A stretch of DNA of 64,000 nucleotides from Archangium gephyra (GTDB lineage: Bacteria; Myxococcota; Myxococcia; Myxococcales; Myxococcaceae): the NCBI GenBank assembly GCA_003243425.1, contig QFQP01000004.1, positions 189,315 to 253,314 on the forward strand. The letters are read 5' to 3'. The translations under genes and the position numbers were made by a program. This document shows, in pieces, positions 44,666-53,906 of this stretch. Under the pieces are notes generated by a model. That model saw only the letters and a list, made by a program, of their open reading frames with translations. It did no database searches and had not been told where the DNA came from. Position 1 is the first letter of the stretch. Every line of letters begins with the position of its first letter.

Positions 44666-45991
44666 ATGAACCGAACCCTTCTCTGTGTCGTTCTGGTGTT
44701 GTCCGCGTGTGCACCTGCACCCGAAGTGAGGCCGCCGGACTCGTTGATCTCCGCTGCTCCGATCCCTGAACGGCCATTCGATCCCAACGTGCCGATGAAG
44801 GCCGTGCGGTGGACACTCAACTACGACCTCCGCGAGTTCGACTCGGTGTGGACCTGGCTGCACTCGCTGCCGAAGTCGCCCACCCGCGATCGGGCGATCG
44901 CTGCGGCAGGCCTCATCGCCGTCGCCGAGTTGGACTTGAACGTGTTCGACGAAACGCTGAACGCGTTCAACGAGTCGATCCCCTCGTTTCCCGATGACGC
45001 ACGGCTGCCGTTGTGGCGGGCCTACGTGCAGCACCTGAAGGCGCGGAAGAACAACGACGCAGCGGCGCTCGCCGCGAGCTGGGATGCGTTGCGGAGGACC
45101 AGCGTCGACTACCCGGGCTTCACCTTGTTCGGCCTCACGCTGGCCATCGGCGGCGACGCGAGTGCGACGCCGGAGTTGCTGGAAGAAGGGTTGCGGGCCT
45201 TCGACGCGGTGATCGACGACACCGAGCGCATGCAACTGCTCGCGCACCCCGGCGATCTGCAGCGCTCACGACGCCTCGGCGATTCCCCCGTCGGGCCGTT
45301 CAACATCCCCGCGATGCAGGCCATGATCGGTGACCTCGCGCTGCGGCTCGATCGCCCGGAGGTCGCGGCGCGCGCCTACTACACCGCCACCAGAGCCAAC
45401 TTCGCCTACCGCTGGCCGTGGCGCGCCGAGGTGCAGCGCCGGCTCGAGAACATGAACGCGGTGAAGGAGGGGTTCAAAGCGGGCACTGAATGGTCGCTCG
45501 GTTCGCGCGGTGTGGGAGCGAGGGGCGTGCCGACGCCGGTCACCGACGCGCGCTTCGGCGGCCGGGTCGGCAACGGCTCGTGCACGGTGTGCCACACGCA
45601 CGCGTCGACGCTCGACGAAGGCGCCACCGCCGACGTCGGGTGGCTCAACGTGCGCGTGAAGTCGCCGGCGAGCATCCCCAACCTGCAGCCGGTCGCGTTC
45701 GCGCTGCCTGACGGGAAAGACCCCATTCCCACCGGCTTCGCCATCGCGCCGTACATCGACAGCGAGGCCGGCTACGACTTCGACGTGAACGAGGCGCTCT
45801 TCAAGGGCGAGTACTTCATTCCCGCGAGCCCCGGGCGCTGGTTCGTTGCCGTGCAGGCCTCGAGCGAAGGCACCGAATATCAGGGCTACGCCGCGCAGGG
45901 GCTCGGGGCGCAGTGGTTCGTCGACGTGAAGGCGGGGACCGTTGCCGACCTGACGGCCGCGCCGATCGAGCTGCTGAAACGCCCTAACTGA
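44666..45991 (+). CDS. Lipoprotein with single CXXCH motif
   Basis: 441 residues from ATG 44666 (MNRTLLCVVLVLSAC; lipobox Cys about 15). The N-terminal half is helical and TPR-like (RLPLWRAYVQHLKARKN, LWASWD-type). Near residue 310 lies SCTVCHTH, one c-type heme binding motif, which fits a periplasmic or outer-membrane cytochrome-like role; a single CXXCH can also be non-heme. The C-terminal 130 residues are beta-rich. It follows the frameshifted regulator, and converges with the Hsp70 gene, overlapping it by 8 bases. Repeat copy B lies within codons for LNVFDETLNAFNE. Function unknown. Confidence 0.78.
   Translation: MNRTLLCVVLVLSACAPAPEVRPPDSLISAAPIPERPFDPNVPMKAVRWTLNYDLREFDSVWTWLHSLPKSPTRDRAIAAAGLIAVAELDLNVFDETLNAFNESIPSFPDDARLPLWRAYVQHLKARKNNDAAALAASWDALRRTSVDYPGFTLFGLTLAIGGDASATPELLEEGLRAFDAVIDDTERMQLLAHPGDLQRSRRLGDSPVGPFNIPAMQAMIGDLALRLDRPEVAARAYYTATRANFAYRWPWRAEVQRRLENMNAVKEGFKAGTEWSLGSRGVGARGVPTPVTDARFGGRVGNGSCTVCHTHASTLDEGATADVGWLNVRVKSPASIPNLQPVAFALPDGKDPIPTGFAIAPYIDSEAGYDFDVNEALFKGEYFIPASPGRWFVAVQASSEGTEYQGYAAQGLGAQWFVDVKAGTVADLTAAPIELLKRPN
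44936..44974. repeat. Dyad repeat, copy B, inside the CXXCH lipoprotein gene
   Basis: TTGAACGTGTTCGACGAA, 4 bases, then TGAACGCGTTCAACGAG; 39 bases with the same 21-base spacing as copies A and C. In-frame it encodes LNVFDETLNAFNE, like the LNAFGRSLNVFNE of copy A. It matches copy C at 32 of 39 positions by direct comparison. Confidence 0.6.
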
Positions 45992-48107
45992 AGACGCGCT
46001 TGAGCCAGCCCAGCACGCCCCGGGGGCGGAACACGTCGACCTCCGGGTCGGTGTCCTCCTCGAGGGCGCGCACCTGTTCTTTCACCGCCGCCGGCGTGTC
46101 GCGCGTGGCGAAGGCCGAGACGATCTCTTCGCCGGTCGACTCTTCACGCGCAGAGATCGTCAGCAGGCACTCGTTGCTCAACTCGAACGTCAGCTCGACG
46201 GCCACCGCACCACGCGGCGCCAGGGGCAGGTTCGGCACCTTGAACGTGCCCAGCCACGTGTTCTTCGCCGCGCGCGGGTGCTCCCCCTGGAACACCGTCA
46301 ACTCGAGCGACTTCTGATTCTCGCGCGTGGTGACCATGCGGTACTTGCGCGTCGCAGGCAGCGGCGTGTTGCGCGAGAGAATCGGGTGGAACTTGCCGCC
46401 CGGCAGCCCGATGCCGATCGACATCGGCAACACGTCGATGAGCAGCAGCCCGGCCTTCTTGTCGAGCGCGTCGGCGAGCAGGGCAGCGCCCAGCGCCACC
46501 GCTTCTTCCGGGTTCCCCACCGTCACCGGCTGACGGCCGAACAGCAGCGCGATGCGCTCCTGAACGAGCGGCGCGCGCGACTGCCCGCCGACCAGCACGA
46601 TCTCGTCGATCTGATCGGCGCGGAGCCCGCGCGTCTTCAGCACCTCCTGACAGACCTCCATGGTGCGATCGACGATGTTGCGCGTGAGCTTCTCGAGCTG
46701 CGCGCGCGTGAGCGTGACGTCGAGATCGATCGGCTTGCCTTCGACCACGGCGACGAAGGGCACGTGAATGCGCGCTTCCTTCAGGTTCGACAACGCCATC
46801 TTCGCGCGCTCGGCGGCGTCGTACACACGCTGCACGGCCACGCGGTCAGTGAAGATGGTGTCGGTGCGCGCTTCGAAGTCGGCCAGCAGCTGGGCGACGA
46901 TCGCCGAATCGAAATCGATGCCGCCGAGGAACGTGTCGCCACCGGTTGACTTCACCTCGTAGACGGCCTCCGTGTACTCGAGCACCGACGCGTCGAACGT
47001 GCCGCCGCCGAGGTCGTACACCAGCACTCGCTGCGGCTTCTTACGCGACGAGCCCCACGCGAGCGCTGCGGCGGTGGGCTCGTTGACGATGCGCTCGACG
47101 TGAAAGCCCGCGAGCCGGCCGGCCTCACGAACCGCCTCACGCTGCCGCTCCGAATACCAGGCGGGCACGGTGATCACCGCGCGATGCACCGGCTCACCCA
47201 GCCGCGCCTCGGCCAGCTGCTTGATCTCGCGCAGCACCAGCGCCGACAGCTCCTCGAGCCGGTACGCGCGATCGCCCAGCTTCACCGCGCATTCACCGTC
47301 ATCGGTGGGGACGACCTCGTAGGGGAAGCGCTTGAGCAGCTCGCGCACTTCCTCCGAATCAGCAGGTCGGCCGATGAGCCGCTTGAAGCCGTAGACGGCC
47401 CACTTCGGGTTCGTCGTCAGCTGCGATTTGGCGGCCGCGCCGACCACCAGCTGCCCACGCGGGGTGAGCGCCACGATCGACGGCACCAGCGCCTGGCCGT
47501 CTTTCCACGTGAGCATCTGCGGCTGGCCGTCTTTCACGATCGCCGCGCACGAGTTCGAAGTGCCGAGATCGATGCCGATGATGGGGCCGGTCTTCGGCGG
47601 CTCCGGCGCTGGCTCGAACACCGGCGCCTTCACCGCGCTCGAATCACCGGCCACCAGCAATCGCCCCGCGAGCTCCGAGGGCAGGGCGGCCTGGGCCTGC
47701 GAAGCCGGCGGCGCCTCCGGGGGAATCGCGTCGAAGCTCGAGTCGATCGGGCCGACGTTCTTCGGCACGGGCGGCTCCGACGAGCGCGCGTGCGGCATGA
47801 CGGCGGCGGCCGATTCGAGGAACCGACGGCTGGCAGCGTCGAGCGTGATGAACTTGAAGCCCATACCGGGCACGCCCTCGCTCTTGTTGCCGGTCACGTA
47901 GCTGACGACGGCCGACGCGTAGAGCACGCGCGCGCCCGACTCGAGCTTGATCTCCAGCAGCACAGGCGTGCCGGGGTTCTTGAGCGACCGCGAGCGCAGG
48001 TAGATGCCGCCCCTGGTGAGGTTCGATCCGTACTTGCCGAGCAGCTCCTCCGCGCTGGCGAAGGGCAGCCTCACCGACATTCCGATGGGCTTGTTGTCGG
48101 CGCTCAC
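45984..48107 (-). CDS. PilZ-like (TIGR02266-type) domain fused to Hsp70/DnaK-like chaperone
   Basis: A 707-residue protein. The N-terminal about 110 residues (IGMSVRLPFASAEELLGKYG, NLTRGGIYLRSRS, GMGFKFITLD) match the myxobacterial PilZ-like TIGR02266 layout. A proline/alanine-rich linker (about 110-180) leads to a complete Hsp70 ATPase domain: IGIDLGTSNSCAAI, VITVPAWYSERQREAV, VNEPTAAALAWG, VLVYDLGGGTFDASVL, VLVGGQSRAPLV, followed by a short substrate-binding domain and WLKRVFS. The start GTG 48107 was preferred; ATG 48080 and a further upstream 48176 are alternatives. Coupling chaperone action to c-di-GMP or a related signal is inferred. Confidence 0.88.
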   Translation of the reverse strand: MSADNKPIGMSVRLPFASAEELLGKYGSNLTRGGIYLRSRSLKNPGTPVLLEIKLESGARVLYASAVVSYVTGNKSEGVPGMGFKFITLDAASRRFLESAAAVMPHARSSEPPVPKNVGPIDSSFDAIPPEAPPASQAQAALPSELAGRLLVAGDSSAVKAPVFEPAPEPPKTGPIIGIDLGTSNSCAAIVKDGQPQMLTWKDGQALVPSIVALTPRGQLVVGAAAKSQLTTNPKWAVYGFKRLIGRPADSEEVRELLKRFPYEVVPTDDGECAVKLGDRAYRLEELSALVLREIKQLAEARLGEPVHRAVITVPAWYSERQREAVREAGRLAGFHVERIVNEPTAAALAWGSSRKKPQRVLVYDLGGGTFDASVLEYTEAVYEVKSTGGDTFLGGIDFDSAIVAQLLADFEARTDTIFTDRVAVQRVYDAAERAKMALSNLKEARIHVPFVAVVEGKPIDLDVTLTRAQLEKLTRNIVDRTMEVCQEVLKTRGLRADQIDEIVLVGGQSRAPLVQERIALLFGRQPVTVGNPEEAVALGAALLADALDKKAGLLLIDVLPMSIGIGLPGGKFHPILSRNTPLPATRKYRMVTTRENQKSLELTVFQGEHPRAAKNTWLGTFKVPNLPLAPRGAVAVELTFELSNECLLTISAREESTGEEIVSAFATRDTPAAVKEQVRALEEDTDPEVDVFRPRGVLGWLKRVFS

Positions 48108-48156
48108 GGCGCCGAGCGGATTACGTAACCGGGCGCAGAAACTCCAGCGATTCCAC

Positions 48157-49752
48157 CTAGCCGGCGTCTTCGTCAAACGCCCAGTGGGGCGAGGGTTCCA
48201 GCGTGGCGAGATGCGTTTCCGCCGTGGCGCGAATCGCCTTCAACTGATCGCCTTCGAAGCGGTCGAGATTGCCCAGCAATTGCCGCATGCGCAGGTTGCC
48301 GGCCAGGCGTTCCCGATGCGTATCGAGGAAGGTCCAGTAGAGCGCGTTGTACGGACAGGCGTTCGGCCCGACGCGCTCGTCGGGATCGTAGCGACAGCGC
48401 GCACACGCGCCTTCGTGTCTGGCGGCGGCCGGCCCTCGACCCCTGGCAGACAGGCCCGACTGCCGCTTGATGTACGCCGCCGCGCCCACGTACGGCTTGC
48501 TGGTGAACGCGTCGGTTCCGAACAGGCCCATGCCGACGACGTTCGGGAGCTCGACCCACTCGTACGCGTCGACAAAGCCCGCCCAGAACCACTGCGAGAC
48601 GGCGTGCGGCGTGAGGCCCGCGAGCGTCGCGTAGTTGCAGATGATCATCAGCCGGCGGATGTGGTGCGTGTAGCCGGTGTCGCGCACCGCGCTGATCGCC
48701 TCGCGCAGGCACTGCAGGTCGGTGCGCTCCGGCTCCCAGAAGAAGCGCGGCAACGGCCGCTGCGCGCCGAGCTGATTCGCGTCGCGCAGGCCCGGCATCA
48801 ACAGCCAGTACACGCCGCGCATGAACTCCCGCCAGCCGATCACCTGCCGAATGAAGCCCTCTGCGCTCGCGAGTGAGAGTTCTCCGCGCCGGAACTTCTC
48901 TTCGGCAGCGCGCGCGAGCTCGATCGGTTTGAGCAGCCCGAGGTTCAACGGCACCGACAGCAACGAATGAAGGAGGAACGGCGCGTCGCTGCGAATCGCG
49001 TCTTCGTATGGCCCGAAGTTCGGCAGCCGGTGCGCCACGAAGTCGTCGAGCCACGTGAGCGCCTGCGCACGTGTCACCGGCCAGCCGAACGGCTCTGCCT
49101 TGCCCCACGGTGCGACGAGCTGCGCCCAGCGCTTCACGCGCGTGGTCAGCGCGTCAGGCTCGAACCACGGGATCGGCGGGGGCTTCACGCCACGTGCGTG
49201 CTCACGGTTCTCAGCGTCGAAGCTCCACTGACCGCCTTCGGGCCGCCCCTTCGCGTCGACGAGCAGCCCGAGTCGACGCCGCACCTCCGGGTAGAAGCGG
49301 TCCATGCGCAGCTGGCCGCGCTGCGTGTTGGCCCAGGCGCGAAAGTCGTCGCGCGAGATCAGGAAGTGCCCGCCCTCACCGCCGTCGGGGTGAAGCACCA
49401 GGGGCAGCTCGTTGCTCAGCGCGCGCAGCCGCCGATCAATCGCCCACTCCCGAGGCTCGGTGAGGTGCAGCGACCGCGGCTTCATTCGTGACGCCCAGTC
49501 ACGAATGCCCGACGCGTAGTCGTCAGCCACCACGTGCTCGACGTGAAACCCGGCGGCGCGGCGCTCGTCGACGAAGTGCCGGAGCGCGCTGACCACCAGT
49601 GTCAGCTTCTGGCGATGCCAGGGCAGGGCGTGCACTTTTGCGCGCGTCTCGAGCACCAGTAGCTGGCCCTCCGCCGGCGTCTTCGGGAAGGCGGCCAGCG
49701 TGGGGTCGAGGTCCCACGGCAACACGATCGTGACGCGCGAAAAGTCGGGCAC
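48157..49752 (-). CDS. Cryptochrome/photolyase family protein, Fe-S (PhrB-like) type
   Basis: 531 residues with the prokaryotic Fe-S photolyase layout (PhrB, FeS-BCP): an N-terminal Rossmann-like domain (FSRVTIVLPWDLDPTL), the FAD-binding helical domain (ESFLISRDDFRAW-type, RFFWEPERTDLQCL) and the four conserved Cys: one in IICNYATLAG (about 372) and CARCRYDP...NACPYN (about 450, 453, 466; spacing CX2CX12C) that would hold a [4Fe-4S] cluster. PhrB repairs (6-4) photoproducts using light. It lies 49 bases downstream of the start side of the Hsp70-like gene but is separately transcribed in the same direction. Confidence 0.92.
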   Translation of the reverse strand: MPDFSRVTIVLPWDLDPTLAAFPKTPAEGQLLVLETRAKVHALPWHRQKLTLVVSALRHFVDERRAAGFHVEHVVADDYASGIRDWASRMKPRSLHLTEPREWAIDRRLRALSNELPLVLHPDGGEGGHFLISRDDFRAWANTQRGQLRMDRFYPEVRRRLGLLVDAKGRPEGGQWSFDAENREHARGVKPPPIPWFEPDALTTRVKRWAQLVAPWGKAEPFGWPVTRAQALTWLDDFVAHRLPNFGPYEDAIRSDAPFLLHSLLSVPLNLGLLKPIELARAAEEKFRRGELSLASAEGFIRQVIGWREFMRGVYWLLMPGLRDANQLGAQRPLPRFFWEPERTDLQCLREAISAVRDTGYTHHIRRLMIICNYATLAGLTPHAVSQWFWAGFVDAYEWVELPNVVGMGLFGTDAFTSKPYVGAAAYIKRQSGLSARGRGPAAARHEGACARCRYDPDERVGPNACPYNALYWTFLDTHRERLAGNLRMRQLLGNLDRFEGDQLKAIRATAETHLATLEPSPHWAFDEDAG

Positions 49753-49829
49753 AGGTGTGTCGAAGTAGCAGGAGCACCAGGAAATCCGGGCTGCTTTCCT
49801 TCGAGGTCCTGATTGTCTAAGGCCCGCCC

Positions 49830-51293
<1,464 letters not shown>

Positions 51294-51301
51294 TCGAGAC
51301 A

Positions 51302-51337
51302 AATGAAAACCCTCTCCCTGCGTGAGCGGGGAGAGGG
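51302..51337 (-). terminator. Hairpin terminator after the small lipoprotein gene
   Basis: Minus-strand arms CCCTCTCCC and GGGAGAGGG (9 bases each, 10-base loop) are followed by GTTTTCATTT, a T-rich run. It lies 25 bases beyond the lipoprotein stop at 51362 and 17 bases after the guaB stop. It fits a rho-independent terminator for the minus-strand gene and, on the plus strand, a structured 3' end for guaB. The arms are the same CCCTCTCCC family as the repeat at 30509. Confidence 0.6.
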
Positions 51338-51361
51338 CGGTGTGACGGGCGAGCCGAGCGC

Positions 51362-51952
51362 TTACTTGTCGCGCTTGCGCTTCGTTTCCTTCACTTCGAC
51401 GGTCTTCTCGGCGTTGGCCAGGCGCGTGTTGAGCGCGTCCTTGTCGTCGAGGTCCAGCTTCTCGATCGCGTCGCGGAGCAGCTCGAAGCTCAGCCGCGCG
51501 GCCTTCACCGGCTTGCCGTCTTTGTAGTCGTCGACCACCGGCACCTGAACGATCTCACGAACCAGCGTCTCGAAGTCGCGGCGAACCTCGGCCTGCGCAT
51601 CGACGCAACCATCACGCGCCGCGATGATGTTGGTGCTGCCTTCCTGGTACGCGAGGTCGGGGTTGCGCGAGATCGACTCGTCGAACTGACGGTTGCGGTC
51701 CTTCACCTTGTCCAGGAGGTCCATGTACGTGTTGATACGCCTGGTCTCTTCAGCCGACTCGTCGCGGGCCTTGGCGAGCGAAGCGGTGACGTCGTCACAC
51801 TTCAGCTTGATGAGGTCTTCGGCCGTCGACGTGTTCAGCGCGTTGCTCTTCTTCGTCTCGCGCTCGAGGCGTTCGTCGCTGGTGATCTCGTGCACACACC
51901 CAGACGTGAAGAGGAGGGCGGTCGTCAGTGCGGCTGCGATGCGCTTGCTCAT
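51362..51952 (-). CDS. Hypothetical lipoprotein, helical
   Basis: A 196-residue lipoprotein from ATG 51952 (MSKRIAAALTTALLFTSGC, lipobox Cys about 19). The mature part is highly charged and almost entirely helical, with a predicted coiled-coil character (SNALNTSTAEDLIKLKCDDVTASLAKARDESAEETRRIN, and ETLVREIVQVPVVDDYKDG...) and a Lys/Arg-rich end (KTVEVKETKRKRDK). One extra Cys pair is possible. No family is recognised. It lies in opposite orientation between guaB and guaA, and its start is 58 bases from the guaA start on the other strand. Confidence 0.75.
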   Translation of the reverse strand: MSKRIAAALTTALLFTSGCVHEITSDERLERETKKSNALNTSTAEDLIKLKCDDVTASLAKARDESAEETRRINTYMDLLDKVKDRNRQFDESISRNPDLAYQEGSTNIIAARDGCVDAQAEVRRDFETLVREIVQVPVVDDYKDGKPVKAARLSFELLRDAIEKLDLDDKDALNTRLANAEKTVEVKETKRKRDK

Positions 51953-52010
51953 TGGCGCGGGAGTGTCGAAGGGATAGAGCCGTTCGTCAACGACGGATAC
52001 GGAGCCGCGC

Positions 52011-53561
52011 GTGAAAGCCATCCACGAGAAAATCCTCATCCTCGATTTCGGCAGCCAGTACACGCAGCTCATCGCGCGTCGCGTTCGCGAGCTCGGGGTC
52101 TATTGCGAAATTCACCGCCCCGACTTGCCGCTGGCCGACATCAAGGCGTTCGACCCCAGGGGCATCATCTTGTCGGGCGGCCCGATGTCGGTGGAGCAGG
52201 AAGGCTCGCCGCGCTGCGTGCCCGAGGTCTTCACCATGGGCTTGCCGGTGCTCGGCATCTGCTACGGCCTGCAGTTGATGGCGAAGATGCTCGGTGGCCG
52301 CGTCGACAAGAGCGCGCACCGGGAATACGGCGCCGCCGACGTCGAGATCGTCTCGGCACGTGGTCCCTTCGCGGGCTTCGAAGCGGGCGCGTCGGTGAAG
52401 GTGTGGATGAGCCATGGTGATCGCGTCGAGGCGCTGCCGCCCGGCTTTGTTGCGATCGCGAAGACACCGAGCGCTCCGTTTGCTGCGGCTGCACACGAGA
52501 GCAAGCCGATCTACGGCGTGCAGTTTCACCCCGAGGTCGTGCACACGCCGCGCGGCAAAGAACTGCTCCGCGCGTTCCTCTTCACCGACTGCACGGTGAA
52601 GGGCGACTGGACGATGAAGAGCTTCATCGAGGAGTCGATTCAGGAGATCCGCAACAAGGTCGGCAACGGCCGCGTGATCTGCGGACTCTCGGGTGGCGTC
52701 GACAGCTCGGTCGCGGCGCTGCTGCTGCACAAGGCGATCGGTGATCGGCTGCAGTGCATCTTCGTCGACAACGGGCTGCTGCGCGCCAACGAGCGGGAGC
52801 AGGTCGAAGCGCTGTTCGTCGGCCGCTTCCACGTGCCGCTCAAGACCATCGACGCGCGTGCGCGTTTCCTCGGAAAGCTGGCTGGTGTCACCGACCCCGA
52901 GAAGAAGCGGAAGACCATCGGCTACGAGTTCATTTCGGTCTTCGAAGAAGCGGCCAGCGAGTTCACCGACGCGCAGTTCCTCGCGCAGGGCACGCTGTAC
53001 CCCGACGTGATCGAGTCGGTTTCGGTGGTCGGCAAGGCGGCGACCATCAAGAGCCACCACAACGTCGGTGGTCTCCCCGAGAAGATGAAGTTGAAGCTGG
53101 TGGAGCCGCTGCGCGAGTTGTTCAAAGACGAGGTGCGCGTTCTCGGCCGTGAGCTCGGGTTGCCCGACGAGATGGTCTCGCGGCACCCGTTCCCCGGGCC
53201 CGGTCTCGCCATTCGCGTGATCTCCGATCTCACGGAGCAGCGCCTCGACGTGCTGCGCAAGGCCGACGTGATCGTGATCGACGAGATCCAGAAGGCGGGG
53301 CTCTACAAGGAGACGTGGCAGGCCTTCGCGGTGCTGCTGCCGGTGCAGAGCGTGGGCGTGATGGGCGACGAGCGCACGTACGAGAACACGTGCGCGGTTC
53401 GCGTGGTGACCTCGGTCGACGGCATGACCGCCGACTGGGCGCGCTTGCCGTACGACGTGCTGGAGAAGATCTCGAGCCGCATCACCAACGAGGTTCGCGG
53501 GATCAACCGCGTCGTCTACGACATCTCGTCGAAGCCGCCCGCCACCATCGAGTGGGAGTGA
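52011..53561 (+). CDS. guaA: GMP synthase (glutamine-hydrolysing)
   Basis: Converts XMP and glutamine to GMP. 516 residues from GTG 52011 (KAIHEKILILDFGSQYTQLI). The class I amidotransferase domain has Cys about 84 in GICYGLQLM and QFHPEVVHT. The ATP-pyrophosphatase domain has VICGLSGGVDSSVAALLL and the C-terminal dimerisation domain has RHPFPGPGLAIRVI and IEWE ending. Length is normal. A 106-residue hypothetical gene starts 3 bases after its stop, probably in the same transcript. Confidence 0.97.
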   Translation: MKAIHEKILILDFGSQYTQLIARRVRELGVYCEIHRPDLPLADIKAFDPRGIILSGGPMSVEQEGSPRCVPEVFTMGLPVLGICYGLQLMAKMLGGRVDKSAHREYGAADVEIVSARGPFAGFEAGASVKVWMSHGDRVEALPPGFVAIAKTPSAPFAAAAHESKPIYGVQFHPEVVHTPRGKELLRAFLFTDCTVKGDWTMKSFIEESIQEIRNKVGNGRVICGLSGGVDSSVAALLLHKAIGDRLQCIFVDNGLLRANEREQVEALFVGRFHVPLKTIDARARFLGKLAGVTDPEKKRKTIGYEFISVFEEAASEFTDAQFLAQGTLYPDVIESVSVVGKAATIKSHHNVGGLPEKMKLKLVEPLRELFKDEVRVLGRELGLPDEMVSRHPFPGPGLAIRVISDLTEQRLDVLRKADVIVIDEIQKAGLYKETWQAFAVLLPVQSVGVMGDERTYENTCAVRVVTSVDGMTADWARLPYDVLEKISSRITNEVRGINRVVYDISSKPPATIEWE

Positions 53562-53564
53562 GCC

Positions 53565-53885
53565 ATGGCCGCGAAGAAGAAGACCGGCAGCACGCACAAG
53601 CACCTGCTGCCGGTGCCTGATTCGCGCGAAGCGGCGCTGGCGTGGTTCGCGAACCTCTCGAACCGCATCGCAGAGGCGGGCGTGCCCGAGCTTCAGCTGC
53701 TCATCACCGAAGCGCGCACCTACGATCTGGTGGGGCTCGCCGAGGTGCTGGGAGACGATCAGCAGGTGATCGAGCTCAACCGCGCCGCCAACGAGTTGAT
53801 CGAAGCAGGGCTCGACACGTTCGGTGCGTCGAGCCCGCAGGGGTTTCAGCTGCAGATCCTCCGGGACATCCTCAACGACTCGTGA
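53565..53885 (+). CDS. Hypothetical protein (106 residues)
   Basis: A small soluble protein beginning MAAKKKTGSTHKHLLPVPDSREAALAWFANLSNR, with a basic N-terminal tail and helical body (LQLLITEARTYDLVGLAEVLGDDQQVIELNRAANELIEAG). No motif is recognised. It starts 3 bases after guaA, so it is co-transcribed and translationally coupled with it; that is the only functional clue. It is followed by the convergent S46 peptidase gene, whose stop is about 20 bases away. Confidence 0.7.
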   Translation: MAAKKKTGSTHKHLLPVPDSREAALAWFANLSNRIAEAGVPELQLLITEARTYDLVGLAEVLGDDQQVIELNRAANELIEAGLDTFGASSPQGFQLQILRDILNDS

Positions 53886-53906
53886 GGACGTCCCGGCGGA
53901 CGTGGC

